Part shown: positions 43,354-54,594 of the stretch, piece by piece
How the letters are laid out: every line of letters begins with the position of its first letter
Position numbering within the stretch: position 1 is the first letter of the stretch
Source of the DNA: Symsagittifera roscoffensis
Lineage: Eukaryota > Xenacoelomorpha > Acoela > Convolutidae
Direction: 5' to 3'
Assembly: GCF_963678635.1 (NCBI RefSeq)
Contig: NC_087071.1
Span: forward strand, 13,958,210-14,018,209
Length of the DNA: 60,000 bases
The notes under the pieces: generated by a model
Seen by the model: only the letters and a program-made list of their open reading frames with translations
What the model was told of the DNA's origin: nothing
Databases searched by the model: none
Made by a program: the position numbers and the translations under genes

Positions 43354-44347
43354 CTTTTCAGGTTGCTTGTCATGCGGTCATTTCTCTGCGCCCTTAGCAG
43401 GTCCGAGAGTCTGTATCTCGCCTTCAAGTTTGTCTTCATGACCCTCATCTGTCTATTCATCTCATTGTGCTGATGTGTGTCTTCTTCCATCTTAACGCAC
43501 CAAATCTTCGCCAACGACTGTGTTTCTTGTTTGAACGGGTGAAGATCAGTCCTGACTACCTCTTCTTGCGGCATTAGACTTATCGACCGCTTCGATACCG
43601 TTATCGATTCCAAATCATCCGCTGCGTTGACAAAGACTCTTTCGCTTGGTATGAGGTAGCGATCACTGTCAGGGTCCTGGTACACTTCTCAATCCAGATC
43701 CCTTGCACGAATTTCCACTAGCAGTGTGTGGATCGCTAATTCTGACAGTTCTGATCCCGAGCTCGAGTTCCTATCTGAGTATGTGTCAGTTCCTGAGTTC
43801 CTGGAATTGTCATCTATTGAAGAGTTTGTGATGGAGCCTGCACCCTCCTCCAGATCATGTCAGTGCCTTTTCCCGGGTCTTGATCTCGAACTCGCCGGCT
43901 TTTCTCACCATTTGTCTCCCCGGACAAACAATCTTGCTCCAGTTTTCGTTCAACCTTCTCAATTTCTCCATCTTGGTCCTCAAAGGTAACGGTTTTCTTT
44001 CGCGTATCGTTACCCTGTTCTTTCCGACCGTATGAAGTACTTATTAAGACTTCTTGATGTATTGAGGATACTAATTGCTGAACTATTGACCTACAATCCC
44101 TCTCGTTGTCTTTGTGTTGTCGTATTGACGGCATGATCTTTACCTTCTCCCTGACTGTCAGTGATGCCATGGCTCCTGCCCACACGGGGTCGTCTCTGGT
44201 CACTTCTCTCTCTAACAATCCACCCAGCATCCGCATCACTTGCGGTGTTACCTGCACCGTCTGGTCCAGTAATGAGAGGCTATTTATGTTCATGCGAGAG
44301 AGTTCCTGCTGGACCTGATTTGAGCTCAGCAACAGATCCAAGGGCAC
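43293..44347 (-). pseudogene. pol: RNase H-integrase linker and pre-integrase, element B
   Basis: Two frames (44347-43814 and 43685-43293) matching the A linker: P-L-D-L-L near the start, then acidic sequence, then S-K-R-S and A-R-Y-R-L-S-D-L-L-R-A-Q-R-N-D leading to the zinc finger. A purine-rich TTTGTCCGGGGAGAC motif lies at 43914-43930. The start of this linker is duplicated at 45533-45805. Confidence 0.75.
43914..43930 (-). promoter_or_regulatory. Candidate central polypurine-like motif, element B
   Basis: Minus strand GTTTGTCCGGGGAGAC, sharing TGTCCGGGGAG with the 3' polypurine tract at 32144. Same gene position as the motifs in A and C. Confidence 0.35.
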
Positions 44348-45538
44348 CGGGTCCTTTTTGGAAGGACTTTTATCTCGGCTGCTTTCTCGACAGGTAACTC
44401 AGGGTGCCCTGGAATTGGATGTCCAGACTTATCCAACCATCTCGTTAAGGGAAGCGCTTCATAAGTTTCCTTGTCCAGAAACGGGAATCCTTCCTTTATT
44501 TCTGCTTGATTAGCTTGCTTCTGTTCCCATCTTTCATAGAACTCAAATTTCTTACTGAGGTGTTTATCACGCATCCTGTGTTCGATTATCATGTGGTAGC
44601 CATCCAATCGTACTAACCATCTACCAATATAACTCTGATCCATCGAGTAGGTCTTCAACCAGGATAATGCTCTGTTGTCCACGCGTAACTTGAAGGGAGC
44701 GCTTCCCAAGTATGCAGGGTACTTTTCCACGAAAGTGACTACTGCAAACATTTGTGCTTTTGGTGCACCATATTTCATATCAGTGTCACTCAAGACCTTG
44801 CTGCCATATGCAATGAGACGGAGAACCGTTCTTCCATTCCATTCTTGCTCCTGATGTAATATTCCTGAGATGGCTACTACCGACGCGTCTGTGTCAAGAA
44901 CATACATGCCGTTTACTGTAGGCATGCCTAGCACTGGCGCTTCACACAGTTCCCCCTTTATTTTCTCGAAGGCAACCTGTGCTTCATCGTTCCATTCCAA
45001 CTTCTTTCCTTTGTTGCGCATCAGCCTCTGCATTGGATACACCTTGTCTGCATATCCTTGATGAATTCACGGTAATAATTGGCAAACCCTAGGAAACTCA
45101 TTAGCTGTGTATCCTTTCTTGGAGCCTTCCATGTCAACACAGCCTCTACTGCTTCCGGGTCCGGCCTCACACCATGCCTGTCCACCATTCTTCCCAGGTA
45201 CTTAATCGAATCCCTAAGGAATTCACATTTCGATGGTTTGCACTTCAAGCCTGCTCTTTTCGTGCATCCAAAGACTTCATCAAGCCGATCAATGTGGTCT
45301 TCCAGGATCGGTGTCGCTATGACTACATCATCCACGTATAACATCACGAGATTCCCGTACTTCTTTGTCACTCTAGTCAAAGCCTGAGCCATCAGTCGTT
45401 GAAAAGTGGCCGTTGCATTGCACAAGCCGAAGGGCATCCTCTTCCACTGGTACAACCCCAATTTGCACGCAAATCTGGTTTTCTCTCTATCCTTATTCCG
45501 CAGAGGGACCTGCCAGCAGGCCGAACCCAAGTTCAATG
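44081..45538 (-). repeat. Tandem duplication in pol of element B, unit 1
   Basis: This 1458-bp unit is nearly identical to 45539-47000; I noticed only about a dozen differences, including one-base indels. It covers the linker start, RNase H and RT from motif A onward. The join at 45538 shares only TG with the left edge. The second RT/RNase H copy (frames 45536-45021 and 45042-44326) has Y-V-D-D, D-T-D-A-S-V and V-D-N-R-A-L, and starts with L-N-L-G-S-A in motif A. Confidence 0.92.
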
Positions 45539-47000
45539 AACTATTGACCTAAAATCCCTCTCGTTGTCTTTGTGTTGTCGTATTGACGGCATGATCTTTA
45601 CCTTCTCCCTGACTGTCAGTGATGCCATGGCTCCTGCCCACACGGGGTCGTCTCTGGTCATTTCTCTCTCTAACAATCCATCCAGCATCCGCATCACTTG
45701 CGGTGTTACCTGCACCGTCTGGTCCAGTAATGAGAGGCTATTTATGTTCATGCGAGAGAGTTCCTGCTGGACCTGATTTGAGCTCAGCAACAGATCCAAG
45801 GGCACCGGGTCCTTTTTGGAAGGACTTTTATCTCGGCTGCTTTCTCGACAGGTAACTCAGGGTGCCCTGGAATTGGATGTCCAGACTTATCCAACCATCT
45901 CGTTAAGGGAAGCGCTTCATAAGTTTCCTTGTCCAGAAACGGTATCCTTCCTTTATTTCTGCTTGATTAGCTTGCTTCTGTTCCAATATTTCATAGAACT
46001 CAAATTTCTTACTGAGGTGTTTATCACGCATCCTGTGTTCGATTATCATGTGGTAGCCATCCAATCGTACTAACCATCTACCAATATAACTCTGATCCAT
46101 CGAGTAGGTCTTCAACCAGGATAATGCTCTGTTGTCCACGCGTAACTTGAAGGGAGCGCTTCCCAAGTATGCAGGGTACTTTTCCACGAAAGTGACTACT
46201 GCAAACATTTGTGCTTTTGGTGCACCATATTTCATATCAGTGTCACTCAAGACCTTGCTGCCATATGCAATGAGACGGAGAACCGTTCTTCCATTCCATT
46301 CTTGCTCCTGATGTAATATTCCTGAGATGGCTACTACCGACGCGTCTGTGTCAAGAACATACATGCCGTTTACTGTAGGCATGCCTAGCACTGGCGCTTC
46401 ACACAGTTCCCCCTTTATTTTCTCGAAGGCAACCTGTGCTTCATCGTTCCATTCCAACTTCTTTCCTTTGTTGCGCATCAGCCTCTGCATTGGATACACC
46501 TTGTCTGCATATCCTTTGATGAATTCACGGTAATAATTGGCAAACCCTAGGAAACTCATTAGCTGTGTATCCTTTCTTGGAGCCTTCCATGTCAACACAG
46601 CCTCTACTGCTTCCGGGTCCGGCCTCACACCATGCCTGTCCACCATTCTTCCCAGGTACTTAATCGAATCCCTAAGGAATTCACATTTCGATGGTTTGCA
46701 CTTCAAGCCTGCTCTTTTCGTGCATCCAAAGACTTCATCAAGCCGATCAATGTGGTCTTCCAGGATCGGTGTCGCTATGACTACATCATCCACGTATAAC
46801 ATCACGAGATTCCCGTACTTCTTTGTCACTCTAGTCAAAGCCTGAGCCATCAGTCGTTGAAAAGTGGCCGTTGCATTGCACAAGCCGAAGGGCATCCTCT
46901 TCCACTGGTACAACCCCAATTTGCACGCGAATCCGGCCGGTTTTCTCTCTATCCTTATTCCGCAGAGGGACCTGCCAGAAGGCCGAACCCAAGTTCAATG
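45539..47000 (-). repeat. Tandem duplication in pol of element B, unit 2
   Basis: Upstream (5' in element sense) unit of the direct tandem repeat with 44081-45538. The small number of differences indicates a recent event, or possibly an assembly artefact. Confidence 0.92.
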
Positions 47001-47330
47001 TTGTGAAGAACTTGGCATCACCAAAATTGGAGAGGCTCTCGTCTATTCGCGGTATCGGGTACGCATCTTTTAACGTCACCGCGTTCAAATAGCGAAAGTC
47101 GCAATAAAACCTTAGCTGCCCCCTTTCTTTTTCGCCATTACCACCCCGCAAGCCCACGCCGATTTCGAGGGTTCTTTCATGTCGTATTCGAGCAGCATTT
47201 CGATTTCCGCCCGGCACGCTTCCGACTTGTGTGGCGTCATTCGTCTCGCGCCTTCTCTGTGGGCAACGTCGCCTTCTTCCAGTTCAATTTCGTGTTTGAC
47301 GAAGTTACAGCAACCGATATCCGCCTTATG
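45903..47330 (-). pseudogene. pol: Reverse transcriptase and RNase H, element B, first copy
   Basis: RT starts after M-A-K-K-K-G-G (near 47115) with L-R-F-Y-C-D-F-R-Y-L-N. Motif A reads L-N-L-G-S-A-F-W, so the catalytic Asp of element A (codon GAT at 11206) is Asn here (codon at 46993-46995). A small insertion near 46930 shifts the frame before M-P-F-G-L-C-N-A. Y-V-D-D and the RNase H residues are present in the 46919-45903 frame. RNase H runs into the duplication joint. Inactive as RT because of the Asn and the frameshifts. Confidence 0.88.
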
Positions 47331-48745
47331 TTTTGAAAATACATCTGCGTTCCGATTTAAAACGTCCCGCAATTTTTCGAAATCTCCCTCACCTATTCTC
47401 GCTTTCAAATGTTCTATCTCTGGCGGAACCAGTTTGTCAGATTCTAGTTCATATGACGAGGGGCGTTCCGGAAAATTCGAACAGCTCGATAAACCGTCGT
47501 CCGTTTCGGATTTCATTGAAAACATTTTATGAATAGATTTTATTTCATTAATCCTCTCTAAAATTTTATTTTTATTGGCATGATAAGGGCAGTCTTTCAC
47601 ACTATGTTTCTTCAAGTTTTGTGTCTCCTCATAGTCGGTCCTCATCGGCAAAGCGTAACCAAGCTTCTTTCCACGCTGGAATGAAACCGTGGTGTTCAGT
47701 GTGTTCAATAACACACTGACACAGAGTCCGTTTCGCGTTATCGAGAAGCTCCGGCCTAAAATCACCGAACTCTGACTATTTGGATTCGGTACTAAACAAA
47801 CCGGTTTACTATCGCTTAACGGATTCAAATTCCTCATTCTAAAAATTGCCACCACAGCCTGCCCTGGTTGTAGTTTTACTTTTCTATCTAAAAAAATTGG
47901 CACCTTGTTTTTGTCTATTATTATCCTATTAATTAGTTTCTTAACATACTTCCGGTCCGGGTTTCTAATCCGTATCAGACCGTTGTTCAAGTCAATCATC
48001 ACGTCAAACTTCCTGACAAAATCTCTGCCCAAGATGAATTGGTCGGCGTCGTCTAAATTCTCTACTACCAGGAAACTCATCCATAGATCTCGTCCTCCCA
48101 TGTGCAGAACTGTTATCGGCGTTCTTCCGGCTACGTTCTTCCGGCGACCAGTCGGAGATTTGTCGGAATTAGATCTTCCCTCGTTAAGCCCATTCTTTCC
48201 CAAGCTTTTATCGGCATCACACTCACCACCGCTCCTGTGTCCAGAAGCCCTGTGACTCCGATTTTCTTGCCATTGGTGTCGAGCAAATGTGCTGTCACAT
48301 CAGCTTCGTATCCAATGTGTACCGCGTCTTGTTCCATCATAGCGTCATGGCCTTAGAGTTCCTCCTCCCCCAAATGGATCTGCCATATCTGGTCACTATC
48401 TGTTGTCACATAAGTCCTAGTGTAAATACTGATTCCATCCACGTTCAGCATCACTCGATACGGGCCATAGACTTCCACGTAGCGTCCATGAAGTTTCTTT
48501 TTGCGAGGGCCACTTGTTGTTACTAGTGCTCGCACAGCTCTCGACTCAGTGCGTGGCTCCACCTGCCTCAGATAATCTGCATATGTGTCCAAATGCATCA
48601 AAGTGGACTCTGATGGCTCACTCAGATTTCTGATTACCTGGTGTCCAGCCACCGAGATTATCGACTGTATATTGCTTCCTTGCGGCACCATGCCGAACCT
48701 CTGACCGGAGATCACATTAAGTTTCATGCTCAAAATGCTTGGTGC
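47112..48745 (-). pseudogene. pol: Protease and start of RT, element B
   Basis: Pol begins in the same frame as gag, after one TAA (48746-48748). Active site D-T-G-A within L-L-D-T-G-A-V-V-S-V-M-P near 48235, and F-I-L-G-R-D near 48035. Breaks: an in-frame stop at 48353 and a frameshift near 48140. The frame 48203-47112 then reads to the start of RT (E-G-A-R-R-M-T-P; M-A-K-K-K-G-G). The conserved region before the active site matches that of A. Confidence 0.85.
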
Positions 48746-48748
48746 TTA
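48746..48748 (-). promoter_or_regulatory. In-frame stop between gag and pol, possible readthrough site
   Basis: TAA followed by GCACCA, with the pol frame open immediately after it and unchanged. This is the arrangement used by gammaretroviruses; frameshifting would need a frame change. A is too damaged here to compare. Confidence 0.45.
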
Positions 48749-50140
48749 AGTCTCCTCGACCTTCGCTGCTTCGAAGGTATTCAGTTGCTCCTGTAGTTTC
48801 TCATTCTCCAGTTCGAGTTTCACTTTTTGTTCGATCTCTTTCGCCACCAGTTCCTGCTGCACTCTATTTAGAGCATTCCTCGCGGCTGCCCTATAATCAA
48901 TCTTGAAGTCATCGGTCGCAGTCACTGGTTCCGGTTCACATGTCTCTTCAGTTACTGCTTGCATTTTCTTCGTCGGCAGCTCTTGCCGTTTGTCTTTTCT
49001 GCGCGCCTCCGCTTCACTCAACAGGCGAGCCTTGCTGGCTTTCACTCCTGATAAAGCTTCCTCATGCCTTGGATGCTTGATGTCTGCCACTGCATCCCAT
49101 AATTGCGGACAATCTGATTTGAAATGACCTTCCAAGTTGCAAAAGAAACACCTCGGGCCAAATTTCGCAATTACTCCTCTCATGAAATCTTCATGGTCAA
49201 CTTCTGACGCATCTTCGTCCTCGAGGCTAAAGCCTATTGCTTTCATGCCTTGTTTGTAAGTTGGGCATGCTGACACATGATGGTCCGTTGAACTGCAATT
49301 GGCACAAGAGCGTCTCTTGTCCATATCATCCCTCGGTTTGTACCAGTTCTTCCCTTGGTTTGCTGTTCCGTTGTTAAAATTGCCATAATTGTTCTTATAG
49401 TATCCAGATCTCGAAGGAGGTTTCAACAAAAGATATTCGTTTGACTTGCGCCTCAACTCCTCTGGTGTTGGCGCATTGGTTGATAGTGGTGTGTATTGCG
49501 TTGCTAGCATTGTTCGGAGTTCATCATTCTTCACACCATCGATGAATTTTGAGGCTACTGCCAGGTTTATCCTTCGGTTCGTTTCATCCGGTTGGCTGCG
49601 TCTTCTCAGCATTTCCAAATCATCTAGAAACTCGTCTATCGTTTCATCTTCTCGGTGCCTCCGTTTCTCGAAGCGCATCATTGCTTGGTGCCCCTGTACC
49701 CCTGATTCAAAACGGTTTAACACGATTTCGAAGATTTTCTCGGCTGTGTCACGCTGATATTGCTTCTTGGCCATGACACAGTTCAGGGCTGTCCCTTCCA
49801 AGTTACTGGTGAGCGCACTGCATTCTTCTCTTTCCGAGAAGTCCTCTTCCTCGAAATGTAGTTTCATTACCTCTATCCAGGTATCAATACAGCCATCAGA
49901 TTCGTCTTTATAGCATTTTGGTTTCTTAAAGACTCTTCTGGACTTCTCACTGCGTTCATTGGTTGTGGATAACCTTGTAAGGAATGTCTCCAAAGACCTG
50001 TTTAGGGGTTCAAAGTCTGTGGTCATTGCCGTAGCATCCCTTGAGTGTCCTTGTTGACTATCGTCGTCCCCTACTAAGGGTTCTGTATTTGGTGCATCCC
50101 TACAATCCGAATCACCATGACTATTTCCTCCTTGGCCCAC
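48746..50140 (-). CDS. gag: Gag capsid and nucleocapsid, element B
   Basis: An open frame of 464 residues. It contains the capsid-type region (W-I-E-V-M-K-L-H-F at about residue 83, E-G-T-A-L, R-F-E-S-G), two CCHC knuckles (CANCSSTDHHVSAC and CFFCNLEGHFKSDC, about residues 280-340) and a basic to acidic coiled tail. This part is intact where A is frameshifted, but the N-terminal part upstream is broken, so the full Gag is not made. It ends with TAA; protease continues in the same frame. Confidence 0.85.
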   Translation of the reverse strand: MGQGGNSHGDSDCRDAPNTEPLVGDDDSQQGHSRDATAMTTDFEPLNRSLETFLTRLSTTNERSEKSRRVFKKPKCYKDESDGCIDTWIEVMKLHFEEEDFSEREECSALTSNLEGTALNCVMAKKQYQRDTAEKIFEIVLNRFESGVQGHQAMMRFEKRRHREDETIDEFLDDLEMLRRRSQPDETNRRINLAVASKFIDGVKNDELRTMLATQYTPLSTNAPTPEELRRKSNEYLLLKPPSRSGYYKNNYGNFNNGTANQGKNWYKPRDDMDKRRSCANCSSTDHHVSACPTYKQGMKAIGFSLEDEDASEVDHEDFMRGVIAKFGPRCFFCNLEGHFKSDCPQLWDAVADIKHPRHEEALSGVKASKARLLSEAEARRKDKRQELPTKKMQAVTEETCEPEPVTATDDFKIDYRAAARNALNRVQQELVAKEIEQKVKLELENEKLQEQLNTFEAAKVEET

Positions 50141-51693
50141 ATGACTCCTCCCTGGGCTGGCATGTCTCCTGTTGCAGGAATCACCTCTCCCAGTTGCATG
50201 TGTGCCTTGTGTCGGTCTTTCATTTGAGGTCTGTCTGTTCCCTGTTGAACTTGCCCTACTGTTGGGGCCTCATATTCTATAATCCCTTGTGGCATAGCTT
50301 GATGAGCTGCCCCTGCCTCTAGTGGATCCGTATGTCCTCCTCCTTTGATGGTCATTGAAATTCACCTTCGGTTCCCTGCTGGGACATCCCGAATTCGGTT
50401 CCCCTTCTTTTGGTCCACTCCTGCTTCCTAGTAGCCCGTCCAACCTGTCCATGATAGCCTGAGTTCGCCTCTCCATCATCGCATCTATCTTTGTGTCAAG
50501 AGTCCCAAGAGTTTGCTCTTGTTGCGTTCTTAACTTTTCCATATCGTCTCTTAAGCGTAACTCTCTCTGTTCTGCTTTCGTCTGCTATGCGCTCGTCTGT
50601 TCTTTCCTTCAGACGTTTTTCGCTTCTACCAGCCTCTTGTCTGTTTCGGTTTGTTTCTTCCCGCAGACTTTCTCTTTCAACGTGGACTGCTCTTTCTAGT
50701 TCACTCATTCATATGGACATCTGTTCATTTTGTTCTCCTATACTGCTCACTATGTTGTTCAAGGCTTCTTCTAATGATGCCCCGTTTTCTACTAGTGGCG
50801 TCACCAGTGGCGGTGTCACCCTGTCTGTCCCAGGTAGCTTTGTGCTGGTCGAGTTTCGGGCTTTGGTTCTCTGCCTCGACGTTTTTTCATCATCCACCTC
50901 TGGTTCCGCCGATGCCTTGCCTACCCTATGTTTCTATTCTCCCCAGTTTGCGTCGCCGAATTTTTCATACTCACAAAGTCTCTTGACTGGCCTGATGTGT
51001 TTGTGTCTTTACTCGTTCTCACCACACCAAAGTTGTCCATGGTTCCAGTCCCTCTGTTGATGTATGGCTCATTCTCCTGGGTCGAACTATTGAAGCTGAC
51101 TTGAGATTCAAACTCCACTTGCTCCTCATCGTCCTCTTCTTCCTTCTGGGATTCACCTTCAATTCCTGTGCCCAATCCCATGGTGAATGGAAAGATGTTA
51201 CCTAAAGTGTTCTTCATTCTTTCTGAGAACGATGAGGACGTTGTCTGTTTCTCCGTCACACCTGCCATCATGGTGTTGCTGTTGGACATCTTCTAGTTGC
51301 CATTATTTCAGTAGAGATGTCGGACAGTTCCGACATCTCCTCTCGGTCCAGTGTCCCGGTGGCAGTGGCAAAATCTTGGCCTTGTTCTACCGGAGTAGAT
51401 TCACTCGCTAGCCTTCTGTTCCCTCTCCCCTCCGGCCCATGCATTTCTTGATTCTCATGCATGGCCTCGTCCGGATGGAGCTCCTCTTCTAACATAGCTT
51501 TTTGCTCTTCTGAGGACTTCTGACTCCTGGTTTCGACCATTCTGCCTGAAACAGTCTCCCCTTTGCCGGTCCGAGTTCGTGTGATCCGTTCCACAAAAGG
51601 GTCGGTCATTGCTTTTCTTTGCTTTTCAGGTATGAATTTCATAGAGCTATTACCTTGTTTAGGTATTCTTGACTTGTCTAGACTCATTTCCAA
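50141..51693 (-). pseudogene. gag: Gag N-terminal region, element B, broken
   Basis: Starts with ATG at 51693; the string T-D-P-F near 51605 is shared with element D. Acidic, then coiled-coil-like (R-E-E-T-N-R, E-K-L-R-T-Q-Q-E-Q). Frameshifts lie near 51280, 50930, 50530, 50270 and 50140, with a stop at 50709. Composition matches the A N-terminal Gag; element D is unbroken over the first part. Confidence 0.7.
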
Positions 51694-52075
51694 TCTATCC
51701 CTTCTAATTGCCTATACACTCAATTCGATTTCTAGTGACCTTCTAGTTTGACTATTAATAATAATAACACAACACAATAAATTTCACAAGATTCTATTAA
51801 ACAGTGACCACGAATCCCTGTATATTATCACAGTACAGCTTGATAAACATTATTCACACTTATCGATTATCGGTATTAAGATTTGAGAACTAGCACAATA
51901 TGATGATATCAGTCAGTTTAAAAGATAGTGCACTCACTATCCAATCAAGAAAAAATTATGTTGATTTAAAATCAAAAATAACAGAATAAGAATATATCGA
52001 TGAAAAACGTATGTGTATTGTACTTTTAGTCGATCGCAGTACAATAGTCGAACTTGTTTATTTAAACAAAAAGCT

Positions 52076-52222
52076 TTATCTGCTTGGTGCTGCACCAAAC
52101 AGACAAAACTTTGAAGGCAGTAATTTTCTCAAGTGGGCGTCTATTGCACCCACCGAGTATTGTGTTAATTATCTGCCTTCGGACTGCCCGAGCTAGACGT
52201 ACTAAAAGCCTCAGGGCAGTCA
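52076..52222 (-). promoter_or_regulatory. Structured leader RNA module, element B
   Basis: Minus strand. Hairpin I CTGCCCTGAG/CTCGGGCAG; closing stem GGCAG/CTGCC; conserved ACTCGG and CACTTGAGAAA; apical stem GTGGGTG with CGCCCAC. A further hairpin follows: CTGTTTGGT with ACCAAGCAG. In D the apical stem has CGCTCAC, keeping the pair as G-U. About 380 nt upstream of gag. Confidence 0.55.
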
Positions 52223-52439
52223 CTTTTCGCAAAAACGTTTTGGGTTTCAATCCACACCAATGAGTAGCACACTCTTTTTTAATTTAGACTTAGTGTTGCG
52301 AATATCCGAGTTTGGACCTGTTTTGTTTTGGTCTGGTCTCTTTCGAAAGGCAAGTTACCAGTGCAGTCACTGGTTCCTAGCCTGTCTCCTTATAACCTAA
52401 TACCTCTCACTATAATCTTTTCCTCTGTTTACCTCAGTC

Positions 52440-52815
52440 CTTTAATAAAATGATACCCCTCCGGCTTGTCAAAAAACAGTACCCCTCCGGATTGGCAAAA
52501 ATAGGACCCTTCCGGATTGGCAAAATTGAGACCCCTCCGGATTTGGACCCCTCTGAGTTAGTAAATATAAGACCCCTCCGCATTGGGACCCCTCCGGTTT
52601 TGTGAAAACAAGACCCCTCCGGATTGGGACCCCTCCGAACTGGAAAATTTTTGGACCCCTCCGGATTGGGAGCCCTCTGGTTTTGTAAAAATAGCTTTTC
52701 GGAGATTTCCTTGATCTTCAACCTATACCCCTCCGGATACGTTCTCCGATGCTATGATGCTGTTTTAATTAAATAGAAAGGGTATGTGATTCTTTCCTAG
52801 ACCCCTCCGGATTGA
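52440..52815. repeat. CCCCTCCGGATT motif array, B leader
   Basis: About 12 to 13 copies of ACCCCTCCGGATTGG or close variants in roughly 370 bp, spaced irregularly at 15-45 bp. The D leader has the inverse array at about 58440-58740. The A-type leader uses the related CCCTCCGAAGT. Confidence 0.8.
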
Positions 52816-54566
52816 AGTTAAGCCTCTTATTTGACAATTCACACTAACGGTGAAGGGTCTTGTCGCTTGCATAATTTCGGCTCGATTAAGGTCTTCTTGT
52901 GCCTTTAGCTTTCCCTTTTCGTTTAGAACAGCCTAAAATTACTTTATTCAACCGCTATCACTTTTTGGTAGGGGTGTAAGGGCTTTCCAAAAACTTTTCA
53001 TAAAACGTGAAGGGTCTACCCTCCCAAATTGGTGAATTTGCTAAAAACAATCTCAAAATATTTTCACGCTTGCTTTTTCGAATAATTCTTGTTCCTACTA
53101 GTAAGCTCAGCTAATTTTTGATTTAATGGTACTAAGATCAACTGGATTTGTCCAGTCGTTCAAAAGTTATCAACCAAAACGTCTTTTTTCCAAACTCAAA
53201 AAATTTCTCTCTTATAGGTTCCGCCTAACTTTTTTCGCAATTCCGTTATTTTCGACCTAAAAAATATTTATCCGAGCTCAGAAGGCCTATACTCTTCTAG
53301 TTCAATGCAAAAAACCCGATCTAAAACGCTTTAATTGAAAAAATTTGCGAAAAACTATGCTATTTGGACCCCTCCGGATTGATGAATCCGTTGAATCAAC
53401 TACGTTAAGCTCGATTTCTCCGTAACCCGGAAGGCTTTCGGGAAGCGGGTTTTAAAACTTGTAGATTCACTAGTGGACGTTGTCCGAACAACTATTTTCA
53501 CTGTCCTAACTCAAAAATTTCAAAAAATGTCTGATTTTTTTAGTGTTTCGTATTATCAAAATTCGCGAAAATTCGGTTTTTGGTACCAAAATAGTTCCAA
53601 CCACTTCCGAACTAAATTTAACCGGTTCTGCCTATTATAGTAGTGCAATTACGGTGTAACACACTAATTTAGCGCTTTTTTCCGTTTAAAAAAAATCGAT
53701 ATCTCAAAAATCGCGATTTGTGGGGGGATCAAAATATCGCTATTTTGACCCCAAAAACCGGTCTGCCTTCTGCGTTTTTCACTGAAAAACGATATAGGAG
53801 TATTAATATAGGCTATATAAGTAATAATATGAGTAATACTATACCCCTCCGGGTTTGTTTGATATCCGAATTAAGGTGCTTAACTCGGATATTCGCAGTT
53901 CGGTGAAGGGTCACTACAGTGCAGCACTGTCGAGCACCCCACAGATTACTATCTTACTTTTTGTACCAAAAGGGATACAAAACTTGTTAATGATACCCAA
54001 CAGTCGATTTGTTGTTGTCGTTGAGCCCCTTCTTGTTGCTCTTTGTACTGCTTGCCGGATCAGTCTTCTCCCAAGACCCTTCCGAATTGAGCGCAAATCA
54101 GCAGACCCTTCCGGATTGAGCGCAATTTATCATTAACGTGCTTAAATGCTCAAATAACCCTACAGTACAAGCCTCACAAACGGGCCACAAAAATGATCGT
54201 AACAATCCTGACTGATATAAATGCCTGTAACAACAATATATCTATCAACAAAAAACGGGGGGTCGGATCACATCTTGTCTGGGGGGATGATTTCTACTGA
54301 TTTTGTACTTTTTTACTTTTTTTGGTTTTTCCGGTTATTTTTTATATTTTTTGTTTTTCTTGGTTACTATAGTACTTTTTGTTTGGTTTCTTATATAATT
54401 TTAAGTGTTTTTGGTCACAGACTACTCAGGGAACGAGGGGATGGCCGATCCTCCCCCCCACCCTTCCTGGTTCGTGAATTTTCGGTCTTAACTAGGTTAA
54501 AAAGCTATTCACGGTAATCCGGAAGGCTTCCGCGTTCCGAACTCCCCTTACGCACCGGCGGTTTAA

Positions 54567-54581
54567 CACCCAGGAGCGCCA
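54567..54581 (-). promoter_or_regulatory. Primer binding site of element B
   Basis: Minus strand TGGCGCTCCTGGGTG, identical over 15 bases to the tRNA-Asn-type site in A and L, 13 bases from the LTR end. Confidence 0.75.
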
Positions 54582-54594
54582 TAAAAACATCTAT

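Larger units (their letters stand above)
51694..54594 (-). other. Long 5' leader of element B
   Basis: About 2.9 kb, non-coding, mirror image of the D leader (56664-59450). From the LTR inward: primer site, T/A-rich region with C- and G-runs, CCCCTCCGGATT motifs (dense at 52440-52810), and the structured RNA module at 52076-52222. Apart from these I see no gene. Confidence 0.7.
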
